Part shown: piece after piece, positions 28,132 through 38,791 of the stretch
Numbering within the stretch: the first letter of the stretch is position 1
Layout: each line of letters opens with the position of its first letter
From: Hyphomicrobiales bacterium
GTDB lineage: Bacteria > Pseudomonadota > Alphaproteobacteria > Rhizobiales > Rhizobiaceae
Length of the DNA stretch: 64,000 nt
Direction: 5' to 3'
Assembly: GCA_900473045.1 (NCBI GenBank)
Contig: UCKS01000056.1
Coordinates: forward strand, 1-64,000
Position numbers and translations under genes: made by a program
Notes under the pieces: model-generated
What the model saw: the letters and a program-made list of their open reading frames with translations, nothing else
Database searches by the model: none
What the model was told of the DNA's origin: nothing

Positions 28132-29160
28132 ATGCCTCATCTCCTTTCCCTTCTCGCCCCGATCGCGGCAGCCTCGGCTGTTTTTTCCACGACCACAATT
28201 GCCTCCGCCGCAGATGTGGTCGCGCCAAAGGTTCTCGTCGTCACCATGTTCGGCGAAGAAGCCAAACCGTGGATCGAAGCGCGCAAGCTCGAAACGAAGA
28301 TAAAGGTTCCGGGCCTTTCGAAGGAATATCCGGACGTCGCGTGTGACACTGAGGGCCTCTGCGTCATGACTACCGCCATGGGCTTTGCCAATGCCGCAAG
28401 TTCCGTATCGGCTGTGCTCTACAGTGGCCTTTTCGATTTCAAGCAGACCTATATCCTGATCGCCGGCATTGCCGGCGTCGATCCGAATGACGCAACACTC
28501 GGCTCCGCGCTCTGGGCCCGTTATGCCATCGACGGCGGGCTACGGCACGATATCGACCCGCGCCAGATCCCCTCCGACTGGCCAAACGGCATGGTCGCGC
28601 TCGGTGCCAAGCATCCGGGCGAAAAACCCAAATGGGGTTCGGGAACCGAGGTCTACAAGCTCGACGAAGCTCTGCTCGAAAAAGCATTCGCCTTGACGAA
28701 GACGGTCGAACTCGCCGACGGCGACAAGGCAAAAGCCTACCGCGCCACCTACCCGGCGGGTCCGGGCAGTAGCGCCCCGATCGTTGCGATCTGCGATACG
28801 GTCTCCATCGACACCTACTGGCATGGCTCGAAGATTGCCGAGGGCATGCAGGAATGGGCGTCCCTGGTGACCGACGGCAAGGCGAACTATTGCACCACCC
28901 AGATGGAGGACAATGCGTCATTGACCGCGCTGCGCCGTGGTGCCGATGCCGGGCTCGTCGATTTCAATCGGATTGCCCTGCTGCGCACGGCCTCCAATTT
29001 CGACCGCGAGGCACCGGGCCAGACGGCCGTCGAATCCCTGTCGGCAGAATCCGGCGGATTCCTTCCTTCCACTGCCAATGCCTACCGTGTCGGCTCGACA
29101 TTTGCGAATGCCATCATCACCGATTGGCCGGCCTGGTCGAAGGGCGTGCCCGGCAACTAA
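28132..29160 (+). CDS. purine nucleoside permease, NUP family
   Basis: A 342-residue exported protein: signal peptide MPHLLSLLAPIAAASAVF with a likely cleavage after ASA at about 26, then a nucleoside-phosphorylase-like fold with TMFGEEAKPWIEA, GLCVMTTAMGFANAA and LIAGIAGVDP. This matches the NUP family, described first as a yeast/fungal purine nucleoside permease. The bacterial members are periplasmic by prediction, and whether they transport or process nucleosides is unclear. The ATG at 28132 has AGGAA 8 bases upstream. It is followed by a hairpin and the convergent prpE. Confidence 0.8.
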   Translation: MPHLLSLLAPIAAASAVFSTTTIASAADVVAPKVLVVTMFGEEAKPWIEARKLETKIKVPGLSKEYPDVACDTEGLCVMTTAMGFANAASSVSAVLYSGLFDFKQTYILIAGIAGVDPNDATLGSALWARYAIDGGLRHDIDPRQIPSDWPNGMVALGAKHPGEKPKWGSGTEVYKLDEALLEKAFALTKTVELADGDKAKAYRATYPAGPGSSAPIVAICDTVSIDTYWHGSKIAEGMQEWASLVTDGKANYCTTQMEDNASLTALRRGADAGLVDFNRIALLRTASNFDREAPGQTAVESLSAESGGFLPSTANAYRVGSTFANAIITDWPAWSKGVPGN

Positions 29161-29171
29161 TTGTCAGCGGC

Positions 29172-29207
29172 GGTGTATCTGATCGTCCTCGGCCGATCGG
29201 ATACACC
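29172..29207. terminator. hairpin between the NUP gene and prpE
   Basis: GGTGTATC...GATACACC with an inner GATCG/CGATC stem forms a near-perfect hairpin just after the stop at 29160 and about 45 bases beyond the prpE stop on the other strand. It has no strong T run. Confidence 0.6.
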
Positions 29208-29250
29208 AAACTGCCGTCTAAGACTCCGGCTAAGAGTCAGCCCTTGTGTG

Positions 29251-31158
29251 CTAGAGACCGATGCCTCGCGCCTGCAGCACCGCGGTGATTTCGTCGAGTA
29301 CCGCCGGATCATCGATCGTCGCCGGCATCTTCCAGTCTTCACGATCGGCAATCTTCTGCATCGTACCGCGCAGGATCTTGCCCGAGCGCGTCTTGGGTAA
29401 CCGTTTGACGCAGATTGCCGTCTTGAAGGCTGCAACAGGGCCGATGCGGTCGCGAACCAGATTGACCACCTCCCTCTCGATATCGGCTGTTTCACGGGAA
29501 ACATGGGCATTGATGACCAGAAAACCGGCGGGCACCTGGCCCTTGATGGCATCGGCGATGCCGATAACCGCGCATTCGGCCACGTCGGCGTGGCTGGCGC
29601 AGATTTCCTCCATCGCTCCGGTGGACAGGCGATGACCGGCGACATTGATGATGTCGTCGGTGCGCGACATGATGAAGATATAACCGTCCTCATCGATATA
29701 GCCGGCGTCGGCCGTTCGATAGTAGCCGGGGAACTCGGCAAGGCAGGCGTCACGAAACCGCTGATCGGCATTCCAGAATGTCGGCAAGCAGCCCGGCGGC
29801 ATCGGCAGCTTGATGACGACATTGCCCAGCGTTCCGGAACCGACGGGATGGCCGGCATCATCGAGCACCTGCACGTCATATCCCGGCAAAGGCACGGCGG
29901 CGGAGCCATATTTTACCGGCAGCAAACCGAGCCCGATGGGATTTCCAGCCACCGGCCAGCCCGTTTCCGTCTGCCACCAGTTATCGATGACGGGAACGCC
30001 GAGTTTCTCTTCCGCCCAGGCGACGGTATCCGGATCGGCGCGTTCGCCCGCCAGAAACAGCGCCTTGAATTTTGAAAGGTCATGGCGCCCGATCAACTCC
30101 CCTTTGGGATCCTCCTTGCGGATGGCGCGAAAGGCAGTGGGGGCGGTAAACAGCGTGGTCACGCCATGCTGCTCGATCACCCGCCAATAGGCGCCAGCAT
30201 CGGGGGTGCCGACCGGCTTTCCCTCATAGAGGATCGCCGTCGAGCCATTCAGCAGTGGCCCATAGACGATGTAGCAGTGGCCAACCACCCAGCCGATATC
30301 CGACGCCGCCCAGAAGACCTCACCCGGCTTGATGCCGAAGAAATGCTGCATCGACCATTGGAGCGCGACCATATGGCCGCCATTATCGCGCACGACGCCT
30401 TTCGGCTGGCCGGTGGTTCCCGATGTGTAGAGGATATAGAGCGGATCGGTGGCCAGAACCGGCGTGCAGGGAACATCGGCGCCTTGCTGTTTTGCTGATG
30501 TGACGGCGGTGGCGAAGTCGATGTCGCGGTCAGCCTGCAACTCGGCCTTCAACATGGATCTTTGAAAGACAAGACAGTGGGTCGGCTTGTGCTGGCTGAT
30601 CTCGATGGCGGCATCGAGCAAGGGCTTGTAAGCAATCGTTCTGCCGGCCTCGATACCGCAACTGGCCGAGACGACAAGTTTCGCTTCGCAGTCGGTGATG
30701 CGGGTTGCCAGTTCACTCGCCGCGAAACCGCCGAACACCACCGAGTGAACGGCGCCAATACGGGCCGAGGCCAGCATGGCGAACACAGCCTGCGGGATCA
30801 TCGGCATATAGATGATAATCCGGTCGCCCTTGCTGATACCGAGATCCCGATAGACGGACGCGAGCGCTACGACCTCATCCAGCATGGCGCGATAGGTCCA
30901 GTGCTCAACCGCGCCGGTAACGGGGCTGTCATAGATCAAGGCGTTCTGATCGCCGAGCCCCGCCGCAACCTGGCGATCCAGGCAATTAAAACAGGTATTG
31001 GTTTCGCCGCCGGAAAACCAGCGCCCGTAAACGCCTTGGCCGGGATCGAAAACCCGATCGAATGGCCGGAACCAGTCAATCTCTTGCGCGGCATTCGCCC
31101 AGAAAGCGTCAGGATCCTGCTTCCACGCGCCGTAAACGTCGGAATAGCTGCTCGCCAT
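29251..31158 (-). CDS. prpE: propionyl-CoA synthetase
   Basis: A 635-residue AMP-forming acyl-CoA synthetase, related to but distinct from Acs. YTSGTTGQPKG, the LAGERADPDTVAW segment and DNWWQTETGWP are typical of the PrpE/ACSS3 branch, and PKTRSGK carries the regulatory Lys594. It activates propionate, possibly also acetate or butyrate. The ATG at 31158 (MASSYSDVYG) has GGAGGAGA upstream. It is monocistronic; no methylcitrate genes are in the window. Codons for the peptide HVSRETAD include a degenerate parS-like sequence at 29488-29503. Confidence 0.88.
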   Translation of the reverse strand: MASSYSDVYGAWKQDPDAFWANAAQEIDWFRPFDRVFDPGQGVYGRWFSGGETNTCFNCLDRQVAAGLGDQNALIYDSPVTGAVEHWTYRAMLDEVVALASVYRDLGISKGDRIIIYMPMIPQAVFAMLASARIGAVHSVVFGGFAASELATRITDCEAKLVVSASCGIEAGRTIAYKPLLDAAIEISQHKPTHCLVFQRSMLKAELQADRDIDFATAVTSAKQQGADVPCTPVLATDPLYILYTSGTTGQPKGVVRDNGGHMVALQWSMQHFFGIKPGEVFWAASDIGWVVGHCYIVYGPLLNGSTAILYEGKPVGTPDAGAYWRVIEQHGVTTLFTAPTAFRAIRKEDPKGELIGRHDLSKFKALFLAGERADPDTVAWAEEKLGVPVIDNWWQTETGWPVAGNPIGLGLLPVKYGSAAVPLPGYDVQVLDDAGHPVGSGTLGNVVIKLPMPPGCLPTFWNADQRFRDACLAEFPGYYRTADAGYIDEDGYIFIMSRTDDIINVAGHRLSTGAMEEICASHADVAECAVIGIADAIKGQVPAGFLVINAHVSRETADIEREVVNLVRDRIGPVAAFKTAICVKRLPKTRSGKILRGTMQKIADREDWKMPATIDDPAVLDEITAVLQARGIGL

Positions 31159-31274
31159 TGCCGTCTCCTCCACTCCCAATACCGGACGAACCGGCCTCCG
31201 GAGAAGACCATAGGAGATTGCCAGAGTGCAGAGAAGCCAGACGAAAGACTAGATCATTTTAGCCAGTCGACGGT

Positions 31275-31934
31275 TCAGCGCGTTCCGAAGATCGCCGAGC
31301 CGACACGCACGCTGGTTGCGCCAAACTGCACGGCAATATCAAAATCGCCGGACATGCCCATCGAGAGTTTTTGCAGACCACAGCGTTCGGCAAGCTTGAC
31401 AAGCAACGCGAAATGCGGACCGGGGTTTTCATCCGCCGGCGGGATACACATCAATCCTTCCACCGGAATACCGATCGTGTCCCGGCACAGCGTCACGAAG
31501 TCCACGGTATCATCCGGCGCAATCCCTGCCTTCTGCGGCTCAAGCCCGGTATTGACCTGGACATAGAGGCGAACGGGCTTGCCTTGCCGGGTGATTTCCG
31601 CAGCAACGGCACGGGCAATCTTTTCGCGGTCGATGGTCTCGATGACATCGAACAAGGACACGGCATCCGCCGCCTTGTTGGATTGCAGCGGACCAATCAG
31701 ATGAAGCTCGATATCAGCGGCTTCCGCCTTCAGCTCCGGCCACTTGCCCTGGGCTTCCTGCACGCGGTTTTCGCCAAAAATCCGCTGCCCCGCTGCAATC
31801 ACCGGACGGATCGCATCGGCATCGAATGTCTTGGAGACTGCGACGAGCGAGGCAGCGCCAGCGGGACGGTTAGCGCCGTCCTCTGCATCGCGAATCCGGC
31901 TCAGGACATCGTTCAACCGTTCTTCCACGCTCAT
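31275..31934 (-). CDS. YggS-family PLP homeostasis protein
   Basis: A 219-residue single-domain fold-type III PLP protein (YggS/PROSC/PipY). Lys35 in AVSKTF is the PLP-binding lysine; FGENRVQEA, HLIGPLQSNKA, QVNTGLEPQKAG and SMGMSGDFDIAVQFGATSVRVGSAIFG are all family signatures. It is a PLP carrier/homeostasis factor without a known enzymatic reaction. I start at ATG 31934 because GGAGATG precedes it by about 6 bases; upstream ATGs in frame are possible. It is divergent from leuS across about 210 bases. Confidence 0.92.
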   Translation of the reverse strand: MSVEERLNDVLSRIRDAEDGANRPAGAASLVAVSKTFDADAIRPVIAAGQRIFGENRVQEAQGKWPELKAEAADIELHLIGPLQSNKAADAVSLFDVIETIDREKIARAVAAEITRQGKPVRLYVQVNTGLEPQKAGIAPDDTVDFVTLCRDTIGIPVEGLMCIPPADENPGPHFALLVKLAERCGLQKLSMGMSGDFDIAVQFGATSVRVGSAIFGTR

Positions 31935-32145
31935 CACTATCATCTCCATCGCTTTCCGGCCTCTGTGGCGCAATAGTCAAACCGAGCGGGACTGCCAAGC
32001 CGTAATCGCCGGATGCCGGTCAAATGCCTCAAAGTTTTGTCTCAAAGCCTTCCAAAACTTGACGCTACGCTTGTTTCATGGTGAAGGTCACGCCAAATAT
32101 CCAGGGGACTGATTTCCCCTTGCCCAATTCCGGAACATCAATCAC

Positions 32146-34776
32146 ATGGCTACCGAACGTTACAATCCGCGCGATTCCGAGCCCCGCTGGCAACAGGAAT
32201 GGGACCAGAACAACGTCTTCACGACAGACAATGACGATCCGCGCGAAAAATACTACGTGCTCGAGATGTTCCCCTATCCGTCGGGCCGGATCCATATGGG
32301 CCATGTCCGCAACTATGCCATGGGCGACGTCGTGGCGCGCTACAAGCGGGCGCGGGGCTATAACGTGCTGCATCCGATGGGCTGGGATGCTTTTGGCATG
32401 CCGGCCGAAAATGCCGCCATGGAACGCGGCGTACACCCGGCCACCTGGACCTACCAGAACATTACCTCGATGAAGGCGCAGCTGAAGGTGATGGGCCTGT
32501 CGCTTGACTGGTCGCGCGAATTTGCCACCTGCGACGTCGAGTATTACCAGCACCAACAGCACCTGTTCGTCGATTTCCTCGAAAAGGGCCTGGTCTATCG
32601 CAAGCAGTCGAAGGTCAACTGGGATCCGGTCGACAACACGGTTCTGGCCAATGAACAGGTCATCGACGGCCGTGGCTGGCGCTCCGGCGCGCTGGTCGAA
32701 CAGCGCGAATTGACACAGTGGTTCTTCCGCATCACCGATTTCAATCAGGACCTGCTCGATTCGCTCGACACGCTGGATCAGTGGCCGGAAAAGGTCCGGC
32801 TGATGCAGAAGAACTGGATCGGCCGCTCCGAAGGCCTGACGATCCGCTGGGAAATCGTTCCGGGCACGGGTGCCGCAGACACGACCGAAGTCGCCGTCTA
32901 TACCACGCGCCCGGATACGCTGTTTGGCGCCTCGTTCCTGGCGATTGCCGCCGATCACCCGTTGGCGCGCCAGGCGGCTGCGGGTAACGCGGAGATCGAG
33001 ACTTTCTGCGAGGAAACCCGCCGCGCCGGCACATCGCTGGCTGCGCTGGAAACCGCAGAGAAGAAGGGCATCGACACCGGCATCCGCGTCAAGCATCCGC
33101 TTGATCCGAGCTGGGAACTGCCGGTTTACGTCGCCAATTTCGTGCTGATGGATTATGGCACCGGTGCGATCTTCGGCTGCCCATCGGGCGACCAGCGCGA
33201 CCTCGATTTCGCCCGCAAGTACGATCTGCCGGTCGTTGCCGTGGTCATGCCGAAGGACGGCGATGCCGCGAGCTTCACCATTGGCAATGAGGCCTATGTC
33301 GGCGACGGCGTGATGATCAATTCACGCTATCTCGACGGCCTGACGATTGAAGACGCTTTTGAAAAGGTGGCATCGGCTTTGGAGCAAGCCTCGCTCGGCA
33401 ATGCGCCGCAGGCCGAGCGCAAGGTCAATTTCCGTCTGCGCGACTGGGGTATTTCCCGCCAGCGCTATTGGGGCTGCCCGATCCCGGTCATCCATTGTGA
33501 CGATTGCGGCGTCATTCCTGTGCCCAAGGCCGATCTGCCGGTCAAGCTGCCCGACGACGTCACGTTCGACAAGCCGGGCAATCCGCTCGACCGGCATCCG
33601 ACATGGCGCCACGTGTCCTGCCCGCAATGCGGCAAGGACGCGCGCCGCGAGACCGATACGATGGACACGTTCGTCGATTCATCCTGGTATTTTGCCCGGT
33701 TCACGGCGCCATGGGAAAAGACGCCGACCAACCCATCGGCTGTCGACCACTGGCTGCCTGTCGACCAGTATATCGGCGGCATCGAACATGCGATCCTGCA
33801 TCTGCTCTATTCGCGCTTCTTTACCCGGGCCATGAAGGCCACGGGCCATGCCGGCCTCGACGAGCCCTTCAAGGGCCTGTTCACGCAGGGCATGGTCGTT
33901 CACGAAACCTATAGCCGCGGGCAGGGTGCTCAACGCGAATGGGTGACGCCGGCTGAAATCATCATTGTCGAGAACGACGGCAAGCGGCAGGCAAGCCTGA
34001 TCGAAACAGGTGAGCCCATCACCATCGGCTCGATCGAGAAAATGTCGAAGTCGAAGAAGAACGTCGTCGATCCGGACGATATCATTGCCTCCTATGGCGC
34101 CGATACCGCGCGCTTCTTTGTTCTCTCCGACTCGCCACCCGACCGCGACGTGATCTGGTCGGAAGCCGGCGTCGAAGGCGCCCATCGTTTCGTCCAGCGC
34201 CTGTGGCGGCTGATCTCCGAGGCATCCGATGCGCTCAAGGCGGTTGAAGCAAAGCCTGCGTCCACCGGTCCGGCTCTGGCGATCTCGCAAGCGACCCACA
34301 AGACGCTGAAGGCTGTTCAGGCGGACTACGACAAGCTGGCATTCAACAAGGCCGTGGCGCGGCTCTATGAGCTCGTCAATGCGCTGGCCAACCCGTTGAC
34401 GCAAGTTGCGGCGGGAACGGCGGATCAGGCGACGACCGCAGCCGCCAAGGATGCCGTGTCCATCCTGATCAGCCTGGTGGCTCCGATGATGCCGCATCTG
34501 GCAGAACAATGCTGGCAGGAGATCGGCGGAACCGGCCTGGTTGCCCAGACGGCCTGGCCGGTCTACAGCGAAGCACTGGTTGCCGAAAACGAAGTGACAA
34601 TGCCTGTTCAAATCAACGGCAAGAAGCGCGCCGATTTGACAATTGCGCGCGATGCAGATCAGACTGCAATCGAAGCCGCCGTTCTGGCGCTCGAGCCGGT
34701 CAAGACTGCATTGAACGGACAAAGCCCGAAAAAGATCATTGTCGTGCCGCAGAGGATCGTGAATGTCGTTGTCTGA
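32146..34776 (+). CDS. leuS: leucyl-tRNA synthetase
   Basis: An 876-residue class I synthetase charging tRNA-Leu. The HIGH motif appears as HMGH (50-53), KMSKSKKN is at about 632-639, and the large editing domain (CP1) lies between with [28 protein letters not shown] and WFFRITDF are also typical. Length matches bacterial LeuRS. It heads a tight three-gene operon: lptE starts 14 bases before the leuS stop and holA follows. No T-box or leucine leader peptide is visible upstream. Confidence 0.98.
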   Translation: MATERYNPRDSEPRWQQEWDQNNVFTTDNDDPREKYYVLEMFPYPSGRIHMGHVRNYAMGDVVARYKRARGYNVLHPMGWDAFGMPAENAAMERGVHPATWTYQNITSMKAQLKVMGLSLDWSREFATCDVEYYQHQQHLFVDFLEKGLVYRKQSKVNWDPVDNTVLANEQVIDGRGWRSGALVEQRELTQWFFRITDFNQDLLDSLDTLDQWPEKVRLMQKNWIGRSEGLTIRWEIVPGTGAADTTEVAVYTTRPDTLFGASFLAIAADHPLARQAAAGNAEIETFCEETRRAGTSLAALETAEKKGIDTGIRVKHPLDPSWELPVYVANFVLMDYGTGAIFGCPSGDQRDLDFARKYDLPVVAVVMPKDGDAASFTIGNEAYVGDGVMINSRYLDGLTIEDAFEKVASALEQASLGNAPQAERKVNFRLRDWGISRQRYWGCPIPVIHCDDCGVIPVPKADLPVKLPDDVTFDKPGNPLDRHPTWRHVSCPQCGKDARRETDTMDTFVDSSWYFARFTAPWEKTPTNPSAVDHWLPVDQYIGGIEHAILHLLYSRFFTRAMKATGHAGLDEPFKGLFTQGMVVHETYSRGQGAQREWVTPAEIIIVENDGKRQASLIETGEPITIGSIEKMSKSKKNVVDPDDIIASYGADTARFFVLSDSPPDRDVIWSEAGVEGAHRFVQRLWRLISEASDALKAVEAKPASTGPALAISQATHKTLKAVQADYDKLAFNKAVARLYELVNALANPLTQVAAGTADQATTAAAKDAVSILISLVAPMMPHLAEQCWQEIGGTGLVAQTAWPVYSEALVAENEVTMPVQINGKKRADLTIARDADQTAIEAAVLALEPVKTALNGQSPKKIIVVPQRIVNVVV

Positions 34777-35296
34777 AAAAGCTCAAAGATTCGCGCAGCT
34801 TCTGGCTTTCGGCACGCTCGCGGTTCTCGCCGGTTGCCAGGTCAAGCCGCTTTATTCGGATGGCCCACAGGGAAAACCTGCAAAGGCGCTGGCATCGATC
34901 GAGATCTCCGAAGCCGATGACCGTGTCGAGCAGGAGGTGCGCAATGCCCTGATCTTCCTGACGTCAGGCGGCGCTGGGGAACCGAAGAACGCGCAGTACA
35001 AGCTGGCTTTGAACGTCACAAGCGAAATCCTGGGTGTTCTCTACGATCAGAACACCAGCGATGACGATAGCGACACTGCCGGTGCCGGTCGCGTCGTCGT
35101 CTCGGCCGATTATAACCTGACGCGTGTCGATACGGGCGAAACGGTTCGCTCGGGCAACCGTACCGCCGTCTCGCTCGTCGACTTTCCTGAGCAGGAATTT
35201 GCCAAGGTTCGCGCCAGACGCGATGGCGAAAAACGCGCTGCCAAGGAACTGGCCGAGATCATCCGCGCCGATCTCGCAGCAGCGCTCGGCCGCTGA
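34763..35296 (+). CDS. lptE: LPS-assembly lipoprotein LptE
   Basis: A 177-residue outer-membrane lipoprotein with a lipobox LAGC (lipidated Cys25) after a hydrophobic signal, followed by VKPLYSDG, the usual start of alphaproteobacterial LptE. It plugs the LptD barrel and helps deliver lipopolysaccharide to the cell surface. The body shows alternating beta-type sequence and a charged C-terminal helix. Gene order leuS-lptE-holA is the same as in many Proteobacteria, which supports the assignment; sequence similarity alone would be modest. Confidence 0.88.
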   Translation: MSLSEKAQRFAQLLAFGTLAVLAGCQVKPLYSDGPQGKPAKALASIEISEADDRVEQEVRNALIFLTSGGAGEPKNAQYKLALNVTSEILGVLYDQNTSDDDSDTAGAGRVVVSADYNLTRVDTGETVRSGNRTAVSLVDFPEQEFAKVRARRDGEKRAAKELAEIIRADLAAALGR

Positions 35297-35321
35297 GCTC
35301 TCAGTGGTTTAAGGTGGCGGT

Positions 35322-36356
35322 ATGACCGAGATCAAATCGCACGAATTCGAGCAATTCCTGCAGCGCCCGCTGCGGGACAATCGTATCTATCTGATCTACG
35401 GCCCCGACCGTGGACTTGTCTCCGAACGGGCCGGCCAGATTGCCGCCAAAAGCGGCGTGGCGCTCGATGATCCGTTTTCACTCATCCGGCTTGACGGCTC
35501 GGACCTGCAGCAGAGCCCCGGACGCCTGCTGGACGAGGTCAATACGATCGGTTTGTTTGGCGGCGAGAAACTCGTCTGGATACGCGCGTCAGGCACCGAA
35601 AAAACACTCGTCGAAGGCTTTACCGTGCTGTCGAAGGAGCCTCCGGAGGCAAGCTTCGTCATCGTCGAGGCGGGCGATCTCAAAAAGGGAACCGGCCTGC
35701 GCAAGATCGGTGAAACCAGCCGATCGGTGATATCGATCGCCTGCTACAGCGACGACGCTCGAGCCGTCAACGCGCTCATCGACCAAGAACTGGGGCTGGA
35801 AGGCTTGCGCATTTCACCCGCAGCGCGGGAGCGGCTCAATGAAGCCCTTGGCGGCGACCGGATTGCCTCGCGCAACGAGATCCGCAAGCTGGCGCTCTAT
35901 TGCCGGGGCATGGGATCGATCGAAGAAGATCATGTGATGGAAATCGTCGGCGACGCCAGCGCCGTTTCCGTTGATGACGCGATCGATGCCGTTCTCAAAG
36001 GGGACGCTGACAGCCTCCAGCACGCCATCCGCAAGATCGTCGCGTCGAAGACGGCCATCTTTCTCGTACTTCAGGCCTGTCTGAAGCAGTTTCAGCTGCT
36101 GGATCTGATGCGGGCTGAGATGGACGACAAACGGCAGCAACCCACCCACGTCGTAGCGGCACTTGGCCGCCATCTGCATTTTCGCCGCAAGCCGTTGATT
36201 GAAGCCGCGTTGAAGACCTGGACGCTTCCGGCAATCCGGCGGGAGCTGGGCCGTCTGCAGACAGCTATTCTGCAGAGCCGCAGCCGGCAGAGCCTGGAAG
36301 ACAGCATCGCCATGCAGACATTGCTGGCGATCACCCTGCAGTCTGCACGCAGATAG
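35322..36356 (+). CDS. holA: DNA polymerase III delta subunit
   Basis: A 344-residue clamp-loader subunit that opens the beta sliding clamp. The N-terminal IYLIYGPDRGLVSERAGQIA (Walker-A-like region without a functional P-loop, as normal for delta), SFVIVEAGDLKKGTGLRK and the C-terminal FLVLQACLKQFQLL helices fit HolA. It is last in the leuS-lptE-holA operon, 25 bases after lptE, and converges on parB. No clear terminator lies in the 54-base gap, which is AT-rich. Confidence 0.93.
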   Translation: MTEIKSHEFEQFLQRPLRDNRIYLIYGPDRGLVSERAGQIAAKSGVALDDPFSLIRLDGSDLQQSPGRLLDEVNTIGLFGGEKLVWIRASGTEKTLVEGFTVLSKEPPEASFVIVEAGDLKKGTGLRKIGETSRSVISIACYSDDARAVNALIDQELGLEGLRISPAARERLNEALGGDRIASRNEIRKLALYCRGMGSIEEDHVMEIVGDASAVSVDDAIDAVLKGDADSLQHAIRKIVASKTAIFLVLQACLKQFQLLDLMRAEMDDKRQQPTHVVAALGRHLHFRRKPLIEAALKTWTLPAIRRELGRLQTAILQSRSRQSLEDSIAMQTLLAITLQSARR

Positions 36357-36410
36357 CCTATCTAACTGATATCGTTATAATTTATCTGTTGTTTCGTATC
36401 CGAATCAATC

Positions 36411-37298
36411 TTAGCGGCGTTCGAGTAGCCGGCAAATTTCTTCGAGCTGGTCGAGCGTCTTGTAGGAAATTCGCAGCTGCCCGCCAGATGCCTTGTGATT
36501 GACCGTCACGTCCAGTCCGAGGCTGTCAGACAGCGTGCGCTCGAGCGCCAGCGTATCGGCGTCCTTTTCTTCCTTGGCCGACGGTTTGCCATAGGTCGGA
36601 TCATTCTGGGCGCGGATGTCGTTCTGCGCCAACCGTTCGGTATCGCGCACGGAAAGGCCCTTGGCGATAATGGAGCGGGCGAGCGTCACTGGATCCGATG
36701 TCGGGATCAGCGCACGGGCGTGACCGGCGGACAAGGTGCCCGACGACAACATATCGCGGACAGGTTCTGGCAGCTTCAGCAGCCGCAGACTATTGGCGAC
36801 ATGGCTGCGGCTCTTGCCGATGATTTCGCCGAGGTCGTTTTGCGTATAACCATGTTCTGCGATCAGCTGATCGTAGCCCAGCGCTTCTTCAAGCGGGTTG
36901 AGATCGGATCGCTGAACATTTTCGACGATGGCGATTTCCAGGGCCGTGCGATCGTCCACGTCACGGACGATGACCGGGATATCGGTAAAGCCGGCCAACT
37001 GGGCGGCGCGCCACCGACGCTCACCGGCGATGATTTCGTAACGCTCGTCTGCAATGGTTCGAACGACGACGGGTTGCACGATGCCATGCTGACGGATGGA
37101 GCTTGCCAGGTCCTGCAACTCGGCTTCATCAAAGGTACGCCGCGGATTGCGCGGATTGCGGGCGACAAACTCGATCGGAATGCGTCTGTCGGCATTGACC
37201 GGAGCAACAGGACTGCTCGCCTGCAATGGCTGATCCATCTCACCGATCAGAGCCGCGAGGCCACGGCCGAGTCTTCTTCTCGAATTGTCGTCATTCAT
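36411..37298 (-). CDS. parB: chromosome-partitioning protein ParB
   Basis: A 295-residue DNA-binding CTPase of chromosome segregation. The basic RRRLGRGLAALIGE start (a ParA-activating motif), the CTP-binding box GERRWRA (92-98), ENVQRSDLNPLEEA, the helix-turn-helix region TQNDLGEIIGKSRSHVANSLRLL (about 150-173) and a C-terminal dimerisation domain are all present. It loads at parS and spreads as a sliding clamp; several parS-like sites lie within 13 kb. It follows parA by 45 bases in the same operon. Confidence 0.97.
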   Translation of the reverse strand: MNDDNSRRRLGRGLAALIGEMDQPLQASSPVAPVNADRRIPIEFVARNPRNPRRTFDEAELQDLASSIRQHGIVQPVVVRTIADERYEIIAGERRWRAAQLAGFTDIPVIVRDVDDRTALEIAIVENVQRSDLNPLEEALGYDQLIAEHGYTQNDLGEIIGKSRSHVANSLRLLKLPEPVRDMLSSGTLSAGHARALIPTSDPVTLARSIIAKGLSVRDTERLAQNDIRAQNDPTYGKPSAKEEKDADTLALERTLSDSLGLDVTVNHKASGGQLRISYKTLDQLEEICRLLERR

Positions 37299-37343
37299 CG
37301 TCAGTACTCACACTTATCGTTACGATGTCGAATCGATTGTCGC

Positions 37344-38138
37344 TCAGGCCGCCTTCCGCAGCCGTTCGCGCTGGATCACTTCGGACGCCAGCTGAAGGTA
37401 GGCCTGGCTACCAGCGCATTTGAGATCATAGAGGATCGCCGGCTTGCCATAAGAGGGAGCCTCGGAAACCCGCACATTGCGGGGAATCAACGTATGATAG
37501 ACCTTTTCACCAAGATGCGTTCGAACGTCGTTGACGACCTGTTGCGCCAAGTTGTTACGGGAATCGAACATGGTCAGCACGATACCCTGAATATCGAGCG
37601 TCGGATTGACCGAGCGACGAACCTGATCGACCGTCTCCAGCAACTGGCTCAATCCCTCCAGCGCAAAGAATTCGCATTGAAGAGGAACCAGAACCGAATG
37701 CGCAGCCGCCATCGCATTCATGGTCAACAGGTTGAAGGATGGAGGGCAATCAACAAGCACGTAGGAATAGGCCAGTGCCTCGGGGGAGGAAAGCGCCTTG
37801 CGCAGGCGGAACACACGGTCGCTGGCAGTCGAAATCTCCATCTCGACACCGAGCAGGTCCATGGTCGAAGGCACAATGGAAAGATTGGGAACGACCGTGT
37901 TCTGGACGATATCAGCAATATTGTGCGAACCGATCATCAGTTCATAGGATGACAGCTTTCTATCACGTCGCTGAATGCCGAGACCGGTGCTGGCATTGCC
38001 CTGCGGGTCGAGATCGACGATCAGCACTTTTTCACCGATAGCAGCCAAAGCGGTTGCAAGGTTGATGGCTGTTGTGGTTTTCCCCACTCCGCCCTTCTGA
38101 TTGGCTATGGTGATAATTCTGTTTTTCTCGCCTGTCAT
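37344..38138 (-). CDS. parA: chromosome-partitioning ATPase ParA
   Basis: A 264-residue Soj/ParA-type ATPase. The deviant Walker A box KGGVGKTT (15-22) with the signature lysine, [13 protein letters not shown] (Walker A' and switch) and YVLVDCPPS (Walker B) are clear. It forms a nucleoid gradient that pulls ParB-parS complexes and so segregates the origin. Lacking the N-terminal HTH of plasmid RepA/ParA types, it is the chromosomal form. It starts only 14 bases after rsmG, so rsmG-parA-parB are probably co-transcribed. Confidence 0.97.
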   Translation of the reverse strand: MTGEKNRIITIANQKGGVGKTTTAINLATALAAIGEKVLIVDLDPQGNASTGLGIQRRDRKLSSYELMIGSHNIADIVQNTVVPNLSIVPSTMDLLGVEMEISTASDRVFRLRKALSSPEALAYSYVLVDCPPSFNLLTMNAMAAAHSVLVPLQCEFFALEGLSQLLETVDQVRRSVNPTLDIQGIVLTMFDSRNNLAQQVVNDVRTHLGEKVYHTLIPRNVRVSEAPSYGKPAILYDLKCAGSQAYLQLASEVIQRERLRKAA

Positions 38139-38152
38139 GCCGCATTCCGCCG

Positions 38153-38791
38153 TTATTGAATTTTCCGCGAAAGATTTGCGATTTCGAGAACCACAGAGTC
38201 CGGCTCGACGACGCTTGCATGTTTTACCAGATCAAACTGAAAGCGACTAACGGCTTTGTCGACTTCCTGCTGATAATCCCGGCCTTTATGGAAGAAGGCA
38301 CGCGGTTTAGCCTCCGAAGTCATCCAGGGAGCACAGTAATCCAGCAGCTGGCTCAGATCCGCCAGTGCGCGGGCGGAAATTACCTCGCATTGCGGGATGA
38401 CACTCACCGCATCTTCAATCCGAATCGGATGCACGGACCCACGGGCGCCGGTTTCATTCAGCGCCACACGCAGGAACGCTGCCTTCTTGTTGTTGCTTTC
38501 GACCAGATGAACCCAACCATCTCCGAGTTCCGCCAGAAAGATCGCAGTGATGATACCGGGGAAACCACCGCCGCTGCCGAGGTCCACCCATTGTTTCGGT
38601 CCCGGAAATAGCTGAAAGATTTGTGCACTGTCCGCGATGTGCCGCTGCCACAGATCGGATAGCGTCGACGGGGCCACGAGATTGATTGACTTGGCCCATT
38701 TATGAAACAGGCTGGCAAAATGTTCGAGCCTCTCCGACGTTTCACGTGAAACACGCAATCCGTTTAGCTCACGGGAAGGACTCGCAATCAT
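38153..38791 (-). CDS. rsmG: 16S rRNA (guanine-527-N7)-methyltransferase
   Basis: A 212-residue SAM-dependent methyltransferase (GidB) making m7G527 in 16S rRNA; its loss often gives low-level streptomycin resistance. The SAM motif [13 protein letters not shown] and the preceding [13 protein letters not shown] match the family. Its start overlaps the mnmG stop by 4 bases. The N-terminal codons for RVSRETSE contain a 15/16 parS-like sequence (38738-38753), so this stretch may serve both as coding sequence and as a ParB site. Confidence 0.95.
   Translation of the reverse strand: MIASPSRELNGLRVSRETSERLEHFASLFHKWAKSINLVAPSTLSDLWQRHIADSAQIFQLFPGPKQWVDLGSGGGFPGIITAIFLAELGDGWVHLVESNNKKAAFLRVALNETGARGSVHPIRIEDAVSVIPQCEVISARALADLSQLLDYCAPWMTSEAKPRAFFHKGRDYQQEVDKAVSRFQFDLVKHASVVEPDSVVLEIANLSRKIQ
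38738..38753. promoter_or_regulatory. parS-like ParB-binding site 2 (inside rsmG)
   Basis: CGTTTCACGTGAAACA, 15/16 match to parS. It lies within the first codons of rsmG and about 7 kb from the predicted origin. Confidence 0.8.

Noticed and set aside
29488-29503. TGTTTCACGGGAAACA as a fifth parS site
   Set aside because: It matches 15/16 but the mismatch breaks the central CACGTG core, so functional binding is doubtful. It is kept only as part of the SRET observation.
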